Made by a program: the position numbers and the translations under genes
DNA from: Pseudoxanthomonas helianthi
GTDB lineage: Bacteria > Pseudomonadota > Gammaproteobacteria > Xanthomonadales > Xanthomonadaceae
Direction of reading: 5' to 3'
DNA length: 64,000 nt
Assembly (NCBI RefSeq): GCF_017939625.1
Contig: NZ_JAGKTC010000001.1
Span: 1,595,431 to 1,659,430, forward strand
Notes under the pieces: generated by a model
What the model was told of the DNA's origin: nothing
Databases searched by the model: none
What the model saw: only the letters and a program-made list of their open reading frames with translations
Part shown: one piece after another, positions 17,469 through 26,725 of the stretch
Layout: the number at the start of each line of letters is the position of its first letter
Numbering within the stretch: position 1 is the first letter of the stretch

Positions 17469-19474
17469 TGGCCCGCCGGGCGAGCAAGAACCCGGCCGCC
17501 GAGGCCGAGCAGTTCCGGCGCCGCGCCGCGCTGGGTTTCGTCGTCGTCGCGGTGGGCCTGCTCGGTTTGGCCGTGTGGTACTTCAGGCTGCAGGTCCTCG
17601 AACACGACGAATACGTCACCCGTTCCGAAGCCAACCGGATCAAGCCGCAACCGGTGGTGCCGGGGCGCGGCAGCATCTTCGACCGCAACGGCAAGCTGCT
17701 GGCCGAGAACATCCCCGCCTTCCGCCTCGACGTGCTGCCGGAAAAGGCCGGCGACCCGAAGCGGCTGGTCGCCGAACTCGGCAAGCTGATCGCGCTGTCG
17801 CCGGAAGACATCGAGCGCTTCGAGGAGGCGCGCAAGGCCGGCCGCGGTTTCCGTCCGGTCACGTTGAAGCTGGGCCTGAGCGAAGACGAGATCGCGCGCT
17901 TCGTGGTCGACCGTTGGCGCTTCCCCGGCGTCGAAGTGGTGCCGTACCTGACCCGCCGCTATCCGTACGGCCCGCTGTTCGCCCACGTCATCGGCTACGT
18001 CGGCCGCATCGACGAGAAGGACCTGCAGACGCTCGGCGAAGGCAATGCCGCGCTGACCCACATCGGCAAGACCGGGCTGGAGCGCTACTACGAGGAAAGC
18101 CTGCGCGGCCGCATCGGCTACGAGAAGGTCGAAACCAACGTCGAAGGCCGCGCGCTGCGCAGCGTCGGCCGGGTGCCGGCGGTGCCCGGCGCGGACCTGC
18201 GCCTGAGCCTGGATGCCGACCTGCAGCGGGCGATGGTCGCCGCGTTCGGCGACCTCGAGGGTTCGGCGGTGGCCATCGATCCGCGCACCGGCGGCATCCT
18301 CGCCATGGTCAGCCTGCCCAGCTACGACCCGAACCTGTTCGTCAACGGCATTTCCCACGCGGACTACAAGGCCTTGAACGAAAACCCGTCGCGGCCGCAG
18401 TTCAACCGCCTGGTGCTGGGCGGCGTCGCGCCCGGTTCGACGGTGAAGCCGCTGACCGCGCTGGCCGGCCTCGACAGCGGCGTGCGCAAGCCCGAGGACA
18501 AGATCCTGTCCACCGGCATGTTCCGCCTGCCCGGCATGCGCGGGCGCGGCTGGGGCGATTCGCATCGCGGCGGCCACGGCTGGACCGACGCGCGCAAGTC
18601 GATCTACGAATCGGTCAACACCTACTACTACCAGCTGGCCCTGGACATGGGCGTGCAGCGCTACGACGAGTACATGGCGAAGTACGGCTACGGCCAGAAG
18701 ACCGGCATCGACCTGGCCGGCGAGATCGAAGGCATCGTGCCGTCGCCGGCGTCGAAGATGAAATACGCCAAGGAGCGCTGGTATCCCGGCGACCTGGTGA
18801 ACTCGGCCATCGGCCAGGGCCTGTGGAAGGTGACGCCGCTGCAACTGGCGCGCGCCGTCGCCACCATCGCCGACGGCGGCCTGATGCGGCGCCCGCACCT
18901 GGTGGCCGATACGCGTTCCGGCTTCGATGCGCCATGGGAACCGTTGCCGCAGCCGGCGCCGGTGCGGATCAGCGATCGTCCCGACCACGTGCGCGTGATC
19001 CAGGAAGGCATGGAGATGACGGTCAGCATCGGCACCGCCGCCAGCGTATTCCGCGGCTCGGCCTACGCGTCGGCCGGCAAGACCGGCACCGCGCAGGTGG
19101 TCAACCGCAGCGCGCAGGCGGTCGACCCGAAATCGCTGCCGCTGTGGAAACGCCATCGCGCGCTGTACATCGGTTACGCGCCGGCGGACAAGCCGACCAT
19201 CGCGGTCGCGGTGGCGGTGGAAGGCGGCGGCTTCGGCGCCGCCACGGCCGCGCCGATCGTGCGCAAGATCTTCGACGCCTACCTGCTGGGCAAGATGCCA
19301 GAAGGCGCGGAACTGCTCGACCTGCCGACGCTGGCGAAGGCGCAGACGACCGGGCCGGCGTCGGCAGGCACGACGGGCGCCGCCGCGAACCCCGCAGCAG
19401 CACGGACGACAGCGGATATCCCCAAGCCGGCGCCGACTCCTGCAGCGCCCGACACCACGGAGCCGACGCGATGA
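17468..19474 (+). CDS. mrdA: Penicillin-binding protein 2 (elongation transpeptidase)
   Basis: 668 aa, GTG start at 17468 overlapping the mreD stop by one base. A membrane helix (about 17-38) leads into the PBP dimerisation/pedestal domain (G-R-G-S-I-F-D-R-N-G) and the DD-transpeptidase domain. Catalytic motifs are complete: Ser324-T-V-Lys (S-x-x-K), Ser382-V-Asn (S-x-N) and Lys538-T-G. It cross-links peptidoglycan during cell elongation with RodA as glycosyltransferase partner. The C-terminal 50 residues are a Pro/Ala/Thr-rich tail like that on MreC. It overlaps rodA by 4 bp. Confidence 0.97.
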   Translation: MARRASKNPAAEAEQFRRRAALGFVVVAVGLLGLAVWYFRLQVLEHDEYVTRSEANRIKPQPVVPGRGSIFDRNGKLLAENIPAFRLDVLPEKAGDPKRLVAELGKLIALSPEDIERFEEARKAGRGFRPVTLKLGLSEDEIARFVVDRWRFPGVEVVPYLTRRYPYGPLFAHVIGYVGRIDEKDLQTLGEGNAALTHIGKTGLERYYEESLRGRIGYEKVETNVEGRALRSVGRVPAVPGADLRLSLDADLQRAMVAAFGDLEGSAVAIDPRTGGILAMVSLPSYDPNLFVNGISHADYKALNENPSRPQFNRLVLGGVAPGSTVKPLTALAGLDSGVRKPEDKILSTGMFRLPGMRGRGWGDSHRGGHGWTDARKSIYESVNTYYYQLALDMGVQRYDEYMAKYGYGQKTGIDLAGEIEGIVPSPASKMKYAKERWYPGDLVNSAIGQGLWKVTPLQLARAVATIADGGLMRRPHLVADTRSGFDAPWEPLPQPAPVRISDRPDHVRVIQEGMEMTVSIGTAASVFRGSAYASAGKTGTAQVVNRSAQAVDPKSLPLWKRHRALYIGYAPADKPTIAVAVAVEGGGFGAATAAPIVRKIFDAYLLGKMPEGAELLDLPTLAKAQTTGPASAGTTGAAANPAAARTTADIPKPAPTPAAPDTTEPTR

Positions 19475-20589
19475 GGGACATCCTGCGCTGGTGCTTCGAC
19501 CTGCTTGGCGAGTTGCTGCGCACGCTGGACCCGTGGCTGCTGGCCGCGCTGGCCGCGTTGATGGCCATCGGCCTGGCGGTGATGTACAGCGCCGGCGGCG
19601 ATGCCCAGGGCATGCACCTGGTGCTGGCGCAGGGCGCGCGCTTCGCCGCGGGCGTGGTCGCGATGTGGGCGTTGTCGCGGGTGCCGCCGGTGCGCCTGCG
19701 CGCGTGGACGCCGGGCGTGTTCGCGTTCTCGCTGCTGCCGCTGGTGCTGGTGCTGTTCATCGGCGGCGGCAAGCACGGCAACCACTGGATCAACCTGAAG
19801 TTCTTCTATTTCCAGCCGTCCGAGCTGGTGAAGATCACCTTGCCGATGATGCTGGCCTGGTACCTGCACCGCGAACCGCTGCCGCCGCGCCTGCGCACCG
19901 TGGTCGTGGCCGGCGTGCTGATCGCCGTGCCGGTCGGCCTGATCATGCTGCAGCCGGACTTCGGCACCGCGATGCTGGCGGCGGCCAGCGGCGCGTTCGC
20001 CCTGCTGCTGGCGGGCCTGCCGTGGTGGTGGGTCGGCATCGGCGTCGGCAGCGTCGCCGCGGCTGCGCCGGTGGCGTGGTTCTGGTTCCTGCGGCCGTAC
20101 CAGAAGGACCGCATCCTGACCTTCCTCAATCCGGAAAACGATCCGCTGGGCACCGGCTGGAACATCATCCAGTCGAAGATCGCCATCGGTTCGGGCGGCT
20201 GGACCGGCAAGGGTTGGGGGCAGGGCACGCAATCGCACCTCGACTTCCTGCCCGAGCACACCACCGACTTCGCCTTCTCGGTGTTCAGCGAGGAATTCGG
20301 CTGGGTCGGCGTGGCCGTGGTGCTGGCCCTGTACCTGTTCGTGATCGGGCGCTGCCTGTGGATCGCGATCGAAGCGCGCGATACCTATTCGCGCCTGCTC
20401 GCCGGCACCATGGGGCTGGCGATCTTCGTCTACGTGATCGTCAACGGCGGGATGATTTCCGGCCTGTTGCCGGTGGTCGGCGTGCCGATGCCCTTGCTCA
20501 GTTACGGCGGCACCTCGGCGGTGTCGTTGCTCGCGGGTCTCGGCCTGGTGATGGCGGTCAGGGCGCACCGGCCGGTGCATGGATATTGA
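19471..20589 (+). CDS. rodA: SEDS peptidoglycan glycosyltransferase RodA
   Basis: 372 aa from ATG 19471 (ATGA overlap with mrdA). A ten-helix SEDS protein. Diagnostic segments are W-I-N-L-K-F-F-Y-F-Q-P-S-E, the catalytic loop L-Q-P-D-F-G-T-A, F-L-P-E-H-T-T-D-F and the C-terminal G-V-P-M-P-L-L-S-Y-G-G-T-S. It polymerises glycan strands from lipid II together with PBP2. Length fits RodA rather than FtsW. A 13-bp inverted repeat follows before mltB. Confidence 0.97.
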   Translation: MRDILRWCFDLLGELLRTLDPWLLAALAALMAIGLAVMYSAGGDAQGMHLVLAQGARFAAGVVAMWALSRVPPVRLRAWTPGVFAFSLLPLVLVLFIGGGKHGNHWINLKFFYFQPSELVKITLPMMLAWYLHREPLPPRLRTVVVAGVLIAVPVGLIMLQPDFGTAMLAAASGAFALLLAGLPWWWVGIGVGSVAAAAPVAWFWFLRPYQKDRILTFLNPENDPLGTGWNIIQSKIAIGSGGWTGKGWGQGTQSHLDFLPEHTTDFAFSVFSEEFGWVGVAVVLALYLFVIGRCLWIAIEARDTYSRLLAGTMGLAIFVYVIVNGGMISGLLPVVGVPMPLLSYGGTSAVSLLAGLGLVMAVRAHRPVHGY

Positions 20590-20608
20590 GAAGCGAGCGT
20601 AGAGGCGC

Positions 20609-20657
20609 GAGAAGTGAGGAACGGATTGAAGGCGATGCCACCCTTTCCTCACTTCTC
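20609..20657. repeat. 13-bp perfect inverted repeat after rodA
   Basis: GAGAAGTGAGGAA at 20609-20621 and its exact complement TTCCTCACTTCTC at 20645-20657 enclose a 23-nt loop. It may protect the 3' end of the mre/mrd message or slow transcription before mltB, which has its own -10-like TACCCT 7 nt before the ATG. Confidence 0.75.
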
Positions 20658-20729
20658 ACTCCACCGCGCTCACTCCCGCTTCCTTCCCGTTCATGTGCCG
20701 CGTCGCGAGCGCGTGCTACCCTCGCGCCG

Positions 20730-21869
20730 ATGATCCGACGCGCCTTGCACACGCTGCTTTCCGCTTCACTCCTCGCCTTGGTCGCCTGCGCGACCCAGCC
20801 CTCCAAACCACCCTCCGCGAAAACGCCCGCATCGTCCCCGCCGCTCGCGGAAACCTCGGTCGAAAGCAATCCGGCCGACGCCAGCGTCGACCTGACCCCG
20901 GTGGAGTTCGCCGTTGCGCGCGCCGATTTCGTTCGCGACACCGCGAAGCGCTTCGGCATCGATGCCGGTTATATCGATCGCGTACTGGCCCAGGCCGTGT
21001 ACCGCGACGACGTGGTCGCGCTGATGTCCAAGCCGGCCGAACGAGTCAAGCCCTGGAACGAATACCGCGCGCGCATGCTGACCGACGCGCGCATCGCCAG
21101 CGGCCGCGAATTCTTCGCCACCCATCGCGCGGAACTGCAGCGCGTGTACCAGCGCACCGGCGTGCCCGGCGAAATCATCACCGCGATCGTCGGCGTGGAA
21201 ACCAGCTACGGCGGCTTCACCGGCAAGCACCGCGTGCTGGATGCGCTGTACACGCTGGCGTTCTACTACCCGCGCAGCGGCGACCCGGCCAAGGCCGCGT
21301 ACGAGCAGCGCCGCGAACTGTTCTTCCGCGACGAGCTGGCGCAGCTGTTCGCGCTGGCGCGCGAGGAGAAGCTCGACATCCTCTCGGTCACCGGCAGCTA
21401 CGCCGGGGCGATGGGCATGGGCCAGTTCATGCCGTCCAGTTACCGCGAATTCGCCGTGGACGGCGACGGCGATGGCCGCCGCGACCTGTTCGACGATTAC
21501 GACGACATCTTTTCCTCGATCGCCAACTACTTCGTGAAGAAGGGCGGCGAGCAGGGCGGCTGGGTGCGCGATGGCGTGGTGGCGGCGCAGGCGGCGCTGT
21601 TGCCCGGGCATGAGGAATTCAACCCGACCGACTGGCTGCCGGTATACACGCTGGAAGATCTCGCCGCGCGCGGCTACCGCCCGCTGCAGCCGGTCGCCGC
21701 TGGCCTCACCGCGACGCCGGTAACCCTGCAGGCCAGCGACGGCAAGCAGTACTGGTTCGGCTTCCGCAACTACTACGCCATCACCCGCTACAACAATTCG
21801 AAGATGTACGCGATGGCGGTGTACCAGTTGTCGCAGGCGATCCTCGGCCAGGAACTGCCCCCGGCATGA
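20730..21869 (+). CDS. mltB: Membrane-bound lytic murein transglycosylase B
   Basis: 379 aa lipoprotein (lipobox L-V-A-C at 18-21). The MltB/SLT fold is shown by the catalytic Glu157 in G-V-E-T-S-Y-G-G, the segment S-Y-A-G-A-M-G-M-G-Q-F-M-P-S-S and the C-terminal Y-N-N-S-K-M-Y-A-M-A-V. It cleaves the MurNAc-GlcNAc bond to 1,6-anhydro products and should act from the outer membrane. A -10-like TACCCT 7 nt before the ATG and no ribosome-binding site suggest a (near) leaderless start. Its TGA overlaps the rlpA ATG. Confidence 0.95.
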   Translation: MIRRALHTLLSASLLALVACATQPSKPPSAKTPASSPPLAETSVESNPADASVDLTPVEFAVARADFVRDTAKRFGIDAGYIDRVLAQAVYRDDVVALMSKPAERVKPWNEYRARMLTDARIASGREFFATHRAELQRVYQRTGVPGEIITAIVGVETSYGGFTGKHRVLDALYTLAFYYPRSGDPAKAAYEQRRELFFRDELAQLFALAREEKLDILSVTGSYAGAMGMGQFMPSSYREFAVDGDGDGRRDLFDDYDDIFSSIANYFVKKGGEQGGWVRDGVVAAQAALLPGHEEFNPTDWLPVYTLEDLAARGYRPLQPVAAGLTATPVTLQASDGKQYWFGFRNYYAITRYNNSKMYAMAVYQLSQAILGQELPPA

Positions 21870-23167
21870 AGCGACTCGTGCCGACGCTGCTGTGCATCGC
21901 GCTCGCGGCCTGCAGCACCGCGCCGAAGAAGTCCTCTCCCGCCGCCGGCCATTCGGGCAAGCCCGCGCATCCCGGTTCGGTCGCGAGCACGCGCCCGGGC
22001 GCGGGCGACCACGACTGCTCGCGCTACGCGCCCGCGCAGGAAGACCTGTCCACCCGCGGCGACTACGTCGCCGGCGGCCTGTACCGGCCCGGCGTTTCCG
22101 ATTCCACGCCCGACCACGTGCCCGACCTGGACTGCATCGCCGAACCGACGGTCGTCGACGAGGCGTATTCGTCCATCGGCAACCGTTCGCCGTACAAGGT
22201 GCTGGGCAGGTCGTACAAGGTGCTCGACAGCGCCAAGGGTTACGTCGAACGCGGCACCGCGTCGTACTACGGCAACAAATTCCACGGCCGGCTCACCTCG
22301 AACCGCGAGGTGTACGACATGTACGCCTACACCGCCGCGCACAAGACCCTGCCGCTGCCCAGCTTCGCCCGCGTCACCAACCTCGACAACGGCAAGTCGG
22401 TGGTGGTGCGGGTCAACGACCGCGGTCCGTTCCATGATGGCCGGGTCATCGACCTGAGCTACGCGGCGGCGGTGAAGCTGGGCATCACCGCGCGCGGCAC
22501 CGGCAACGTCGAAGTGCGCGGGCTGACCGCGAAGGAAGCCGCCGCGCAGCCGGTGCTGGCGAAGGCGGAAACGAAGCCTGCCGAAAAAACCTCCGACATG
22601 GATCGGCTGGTCACCCGCCTGCCCGCGGAAACGAAGCCCGTTTCGAACGCGGCGCTGGCGACCGAGGTGCCGTCCGCGCCGGACGACGGTTATCGCTACC
22701 GGGTGGTGCCCGACGCCAGCCGTCCGGCCAGCGCCGACCGTTTCGATGCGTGGCTGAAATCACGCGGGCTGCAGGAGGTCGGCGGCAAGATCGTGCCGGT
22801 GGCGGAAGCGACCACGGTCGCTGCATCGGACACGAAGTCCGTTGCGTCCGCGACGAAAGTGGATTCCACGCCTGCGCCGACGCCGACGCCCGCGGAGCGC
22901 GTAGCGTCGAGTTCGCAGCCAATGGTTTCAGCAGCGGGGCAGGTGTGGTTGCAGGTGGGCAGCTTCGCCAGCCGCGACAACGCCGAGCGCGCGCTGGCCC
23001 GGCTGACCGCGGCCAATGTCGCCGGCGCGCGGCTCAGCGATGTTGAAAGCAATGGCCGCACGTTGTGGCGCCTGCGCGTCGGGGCGCCCGACGCGGCCAG
23101 CGCAGATGCCCTGGCAGGCCGCATTGCCAACCTTGGCTTCGGCCAGCCGCAGCGGGTACGCGAATAA
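21866..23167 (+). CDS. rlpA: RlpA: septal-ring lytic transglycosylase with SPOR domain
   Basis: 433 aa lipoprotein (lipobox A-A-C near residue 16). Residues about 125-215 are the double-psi beta-barrel domain (G-T-A-S-Y-Y-G-N-K-F-H-G, then V-R-V-N-D-R-G-P-F) with the conserved Asp in N-D-R-G. A Lys/Ala/Pro-rich linker leads to a C-terminal SPOR domain (W-L-Q-V-G-S-F-A-S) that binds denuded glycan at division sites. RlpA cleaves naked glycan strands in Pseudomonas. It overlaps mltB by 4 bp. The 100-residue insert between the lipobox and the barrel is longer than in E. coli. Confidence 0.94.
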   Translation: MKRLVPTLLCIALAACSTAPKKSSPAAGHSGKPAHPGSVASTRPGAGDHDCSRYAPAQEDLSTRGDYVAGGLYRPGVSDSTPDHVPDLDCIAEPTVVDEAYSSIGNRSPYKVLGRSYKVLDSAKGYVERGTASYYGNKFHGRLTSNREVYDMYAYTAAHKTLPLPSFARVTNLDNGKSVVVRVNDRGPFHDGRVIDLSYAAAVKLGITARGTGNVEVRGLTAKEAAAQPVLAKAETKPAEKTSDMDRLVTRLPAETKPVSNAALATEVPSAPDDGYRYRVVPDASRPASADRFDAWLKSRGLQEVGGKIVPVAEATTVAASDTKSVASATKVDSTPAPTPTPAERVASSSQPMVSAAGQVWLQVGSFASRDNAERALARLTAANVAGARLSDVESNGRTLWRLRVGAPDAASADALAGRIANLGFGQPQRVRE

Positions 23168-23254
23168 GCCCGTCGAGGCGCTGTTTTCCAACCAGTCGTC
23201 AGTGCACAGCCCTTACAATTCCCGTTTTCCCGCATTCCCCCGGAGTCCGTGCCC

Positions 23255-24451
23255 GTGAAGTCCCGTTTCATCCTCGCCGCTCTGGCCACCGCCGCGTTCG
23301 GCCTGGCCGTCGCGCAGACGCCCGCCCCGCCAGCCGCGCCGGCCGCCGCCGCTTCCGTCGCCATTCCGCCCGCACCCAAGCCGGTCGGCACCGCGTGGCT
23401 GGTCATGGACTACGCCAGTGGCCAGATCCTCGCCGGCGAGAACTACGACCAGCGCCTCGAGCCGGCCAGCATCACCAAGGTGATGACTTCGTACGTCGTC
23501 GCCGCGGAGATGAAGAACGGCAAGGTCCGCCCCACCGACCAGGTGATGATGAGCGAGCGCGCCTGGCGCGAAGGCGGTGCCGGCACCGACGGCAGCTACA
23601 GCGGCTTCGAACTGAACAAGACCGCGCCGATCAAGGACATGGAAATCGGCATGGCCGTGCAGTCGGGCAACGACGCCGCGATCGCCCTGGCCGAACACGT
23701 CGCCGGCAGCGAGGAGGCCTTCGCTTCGCTGATGAACAGCTATGCCGCGAAGATCGGCATGAAGAACTCGCACTTCGTCAACGCGCACGGCCTGTCGGCG
23801 CCGGAACACTATTCCACCGCGCACGACCTGGCCCTGCTCGGCCGCGCCTTCGTCCACGACTATCCGGAAACCTACGCGTACAACAAGATCCGCGAGTTCA
23901 AGGTCGGCGCGATGAACCCGCAGCCGAACCGCAACCTGCTGCTGTGGCGCGATGGCAGCGTCGACGGCATCAAGACCGGCCACCATTCCGGCGCCGGTTA
24001 CTGCCTGATGAGCTCGGCCCAGCGCGGCGACCAGCGCCTGATCGCGGTGGTGATGGGTTCCACTTCGGAAAAGCAGCGCGCCGACGACAGCCTGGCCCTG
24101 CTCAACTGGGGTTTCCGCTTCTACGAGACCCACCGCCTGTACGGCCCGGAGAAGGCCGTCGCCACGCATCGCGTGTGGAAGGGCACCAGCAAGCAGGTGC
24201 AGCTGGGCGTGGCCGAGCCGATGCTGGTCAGCGTGCCGCGCGGCCGCTACGACCAGCTCAAGCCGAGCATGGACGTGCCCAAGCAGCTGGTCGCGCCGAT
24301 CGCCAAGGGCCAGAAGATCGGCATGGTCAAGGTCACCCTGGACGGCAAGGTCGTCGCCCAGGCCCCGTTGGTCGCGCAGAACGCGGTCGAGGAAGGCCGT
24401 TTCTTCCGCCGCCTGTGGGACGCGTTCTGGATGTGGTGGGAGTCGGAGTGA
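23255..24451 (+). CDS. dacA: D-alanyl-D-alanine carboxypeptidase (PBP5/6 type)
   Basis: About 398 aa. GTG at 23255 is preferred because the GGAG at 23242-23245 then lies 9 nt upstream; GTG 23249 would be too close. A signal peptide is followed by the S11 peptidase domain: Ser72-I-T-Lys75, Ser137-G-Asn139 and Lys240-T-G. It trims the fifth D-Ala from peptidoglycan stem peptides in the periplasm. The C-terminal beta domain and the final amphipathic helix (R-R-L-W-D-A-F-W-M-W-W) that anchors PBP5 to the inner membrane are present. A strong terminator follows, closing the cell-wall part of the cluster. Confidence 0.95.
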   Translation: MKSRFILAALATAAFGLAVAQTPAPPAAPAAAASVAIPPAPKPVGTAWLVMDYASGQILAGENYDQRLEPASITKVMTSYVVAAEMKNGKVRPTDQVMMSERAWREGGAGTDGSYSGFELNKTAPIKDMEIGMAVQSGNDAAIALAEHVAGSEEAFASLMNSYAAKIGMKNSHFVNAHGLSAPEHYSTAHDLALLGRAFVHDYPETYAYNKIREFKVGAMNPQPNRNLLLWRDGSVDGIKTGHHSGAGYCLMSSAQRGDQRLIAVVMGSTSEKQRADDSLALLNWGFRFYETHRLYGPEKAVATHRVWKGTSKQVQLGVAEPMLVSVPRGRYDQLKPSMDVPKQLVAPIAKGQKIGMVKVTLDGKVVAQAPLVAQNAVEEGRFFRRLWDAFWMWWESE

Positions 24452-24474
24452 TCCGGTCGCGACGATGAAACAGG

Positions 24475-24500
24475 AAAAGGCCGGCTTTCGCCGGCTTTTT
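24475..24500 (+). terminator. Rho-independent terminator after dacA
   Basis: GCCGGC, loop TTTC, GCCGGC, then TTTTT; an A-run precedes the stem. It lies 24 bp after the dacA stop. Confidence 0.85.
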
Positions 24501-24643
24501 CGTATCTGCGGGAAACCGGGACGCTGCGAGGCGGCTGCCCCGGCCGCGCCTCCTGCCATATCATCGTCCGGCGCCGCATGGCGGCGCAGGGGGAACGCCG
24601 CAAGCGGCGTTGACGGAATCAATCACTGATAGGGAATGTTCGC

Positions 24644-25606
24644 ATGAGCTTCAAGTTCAACACGTCGATGGCGCTGGCCGTCGGCATCGGCGCCGTCTTG
24701 CTGGCCACGATGGGGCAGGCTGCGGCAGGGCAGAGCGCGCAGGAGCTGCGCAAGCAGAAAACGGCCGAGATCCCGGTTTGCGCCAAGTCGCTGGGCACGA
24801 TTTCGGTGATCGAACCCGAGGATGGCACCAACTGGTGGTCCGGCCAGCAGCTGCCGGCGCCGTCCAAGCTGATCAAGGTGTTCGTCAACAAGTCGCGCTG
24901 CTTCACCCTGGTCGACCGCGGTGCGGGCATGGATGCGGCGATGCGCGAGCGCGACCTGGCCTCGGACGGCCAGCTGCGCAACCGTTCCAACATCGGCAAG
25001 GGCCAGATCAAGGCGGCCGACTACGTGTTGGTGCCGGACCTGATCTCGCAGAACAGCAACTCGGGCGGCAATGCGATCGGCGGCCTGCTGGGCGGGCTGA
25101 TCGGCGGCAACGCCGGCGCGGTGGTCGGTGGCCTGAACTTCAAGAAGAAGACCGCCGACGTGGTGCTGACCGTGACCGACGTGCGTTCGTCCGAGCAGGT
25201 GGCGATGGCCGAAGGCAGCGCCAAGAAGACCGACATGGGCTGGGGTGCGGGCGGCAGCCTGTTCACCGGCAGCCACTGGGGCAGCGCGGGCGCCAGCGGT
25301 TACGCCAACACCGAGATCGGCCAGGTCATCACCCTGGCCTACCTGCAGGCCTATTCCGACCTGATCGGCCAGCTGGGCGGCTTGCCGGCCAACGCTTCGG
25401 CCGCCAATGCCAGCCAGGCGATGCAGGTGACCAAGCCGGCGCGCCTGCTGGCCAACGCCAAGGGCAGCGGCAAGGCGCTGCGCGACCTCGACCCGGGCGC
25501 ATTGCTGTACCCGACCGGCACCAAGGAAGGCGCGATGTGGGAAGTCGAGGACGAGCTCGGCAACAAGGGCTGGATTTCCAGCAACTTCATCGAGCTGGCG
25601 AAGTAA
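24644..25606 (+). CDS. CsgG/HfaB-family protein with SH3-like C-terminus
   Basis: 320 aa with a signal peptide (A-V-L-L-A-T-M-G-Q-A-A-A-G) but no lipobox, unlike true CsgG. The middle part has the CsgG-type layout: an opening I-S-V-I-E strand, F-T-L-V-D-R-G-A-G, a loop rich in Gly (G-G-L-L-G-G-L-I-G-G) and a K-K-K-T-A-D-V-V-L-T-V-T-D strand. The last 70 residues (A-R-L-L-A-N-A-K-G-S-G ... G-N-K-G-W-I-S-S-N-F-I) look like an SH3b domain. It may be a peptidoglycan-associated pore or assembly factor; no curli genes are nearby. It sits between dacA and ybeD with its own flanking gaps. Confidence 0.75.
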   Translation: MSFKFNTSMALAVGIGAVLLATMGQAAAGQSAQELRKQKTAEIPVCAKSLGTISVIEPEDGTNWWSGQQLPAPSKLIKVFVNKSRCFTLVDRGAGMDAAMRERDLASDGQLRNRSNIGKGQIKAADYVLVPDLISQNSNSGGNAIGGLLGGLIGGNAGAVVGGLNFKKKTADVVLTVTDVRSSEQVAMAEGSAKKTDMGWGAGGSLFTGSHWGSAGASGYANTEIGQVITLAYLQAYSDLIGQLGGLPANASAANASQAMQVTKPARLLANAKGSGKALRDLDPGALLYPTGTKEGAMWEVEDELGNKGWISSNFIELAK

Positions 25607-25700
25607 CACGCTGCGCCGGGGTATCGGGAAAGGGTCGCGAGAGCGGCCCTTTCCTCGTTTGCGGCTTGGGTTTGCGGCGTTCCGGCCCAATAATCGCAGC

Positions 25701-25979
25701 ATGGAAATCAAGTCCGACAACCCCGAACACGGCTTCCAGTTCCCCGGCACCTTCGAGCTCAGCGCGATGGGTACGGCCGACAAGGGCCTGGAGACCGAAC
25801 TGCCGCGCCTGCTGGCGTCCAGCGGCGTCGAAGTGCTGGAAGAAAGCATCAGCTGGAAGCATTCCAGCAACGGCCGCTACGTATCGGTGCGGATCGGCTT
25901 CCGCGCCGAAAGCCGCGAACAATACGACGCCGCGCACCAGGCGCTGCGCGACCATCCGGAAGTGAAGTGGACGCTGTAA
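25701..25979 (+). CDS. ybeD: YbeD/DUF493 family protein
   Basis: 92 aa small ferredoxin-like fold protein with the family core F-P-G-T-F-E-L and the C-terminal region V-S-V-R-I-G-F ... H-P-E-V-K-W-T-L. In E. coli ybeD lies between dacA and lipB, as it nearly does here. The C-terminus overlaps lipB by 13 bp, so the two are translationally coupled. AATAAT ends 6 nt before the ATG with no ribosome-binding site, suggesting a leaderless start. Function not firmly known; a regulatory role in lipoate metabolism has been proposed from gene order. Confidence 0.9.
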   Translation: MEIKSDNPEHGFQFPGTFELSAMGTADKGLETELPRLLASSGVEVLEESISWKHSSNGRYVSVRIGFRAESREQYDAAHQALRDHPEVKWTL

Positions 25980-26638
25980 CGGTCGTCCGTGACCTCGGTC
26001 GCCAGCCGTACGAACCGGTGTGGCGGGCCATGCAGCGCTTCACCGACGCGCGCGACGAGGCCACCGCCGACGAGATCTGGCTGGTCGAACACGATCCGGT
26101 GTTCACCCTCGGCCAGGCCGGCAAGCCCGAGCACGTGCTGGCCCCCGGCGACATCCCGGTGGTCCACGTCGACCGCGGCGGCCAGGTGACCTACCATGGG
26201 CCCGGGCAGATCGTCGCCTATCCTCTGTTCGACCTGCCGCGGCTGAAGGTCGGGGTGAAGGAATACGTCTGCAAGATCGAGCAATCGATCATCGACACCT
26301 GCGCCGAGTGGAACATCCACGCGCAGCGCAAGGAAGGCGCGCCGGGCGTGTACGTCAACGGCGCCAAGATCGGCGCGCTGGGCATCCGCGTGCGCCATGG
26401 CCGCACTTTCCACGGCTTGGCCTTCAACATCGCGATGAGCCTGGAACCGTTCCAGCGGATCAATCCCTGCGGCTACGCCGGCTTGCAGGCGGTGGCGCTG
26501 GCCGACCTGGGCGGCCCGGCGTCGCTGGACGCGGTGAAGCCGGTGCTGGTGCGCGAGTTGACCAGGCAGTTTTCCATGTCCCCGCAATGGCATGCTTCCG
26601 AGGCCTTCCAGACGACATCGCTATTGACGGACCGGTAA
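25967..26638 (+). CDS. lipB: Octanoyltransferase LipB
   Basis: 223 aa, GTG start inside the end of ybeD. It moves octanoyl groups from acyl carrier protein to lipoyl domains, the first step of protein lipoylation. Signatures: [13 protein letters not shown] at 69-81, catalytic Lys134 (G-A-K-I-G-A-L-G-I) and Cys168 (N-P-C-G-Y). Length is normal. LipA, its pathway partner, is usually next to it, but here an alpha/beta hydrolase gene lies between. Confidence 0.97.
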   Translation: MDAVTVVRDLGRQPYEPVWRAMQRFTDARDEATADEIWLVEHDPVFTLGQAGKPEHVLAPGDIPVVHVDRGGQVTYHGPGQIVAYPLFDLPRLKVGVKEYVCKIEQSIIDTCAEWNIHAQRKEGAPGVYVNGAKIGALGIRVRHGRTFHGLAFNIAMSLEPFQRINPCGYAGLQAVALADLGGPASLDAVKPVLVRELTRQFSMSPQWHASEAFQTTSLLTDR

Positions 26639-26725
26639 CGGCGCACGTGATCGCATGCGGCGCGAGGCATGCGGATCGAAGGTGAACCGTTGGATGCAGG
26701 GAGTGCCCGGGTAAGGCATCGTCGA

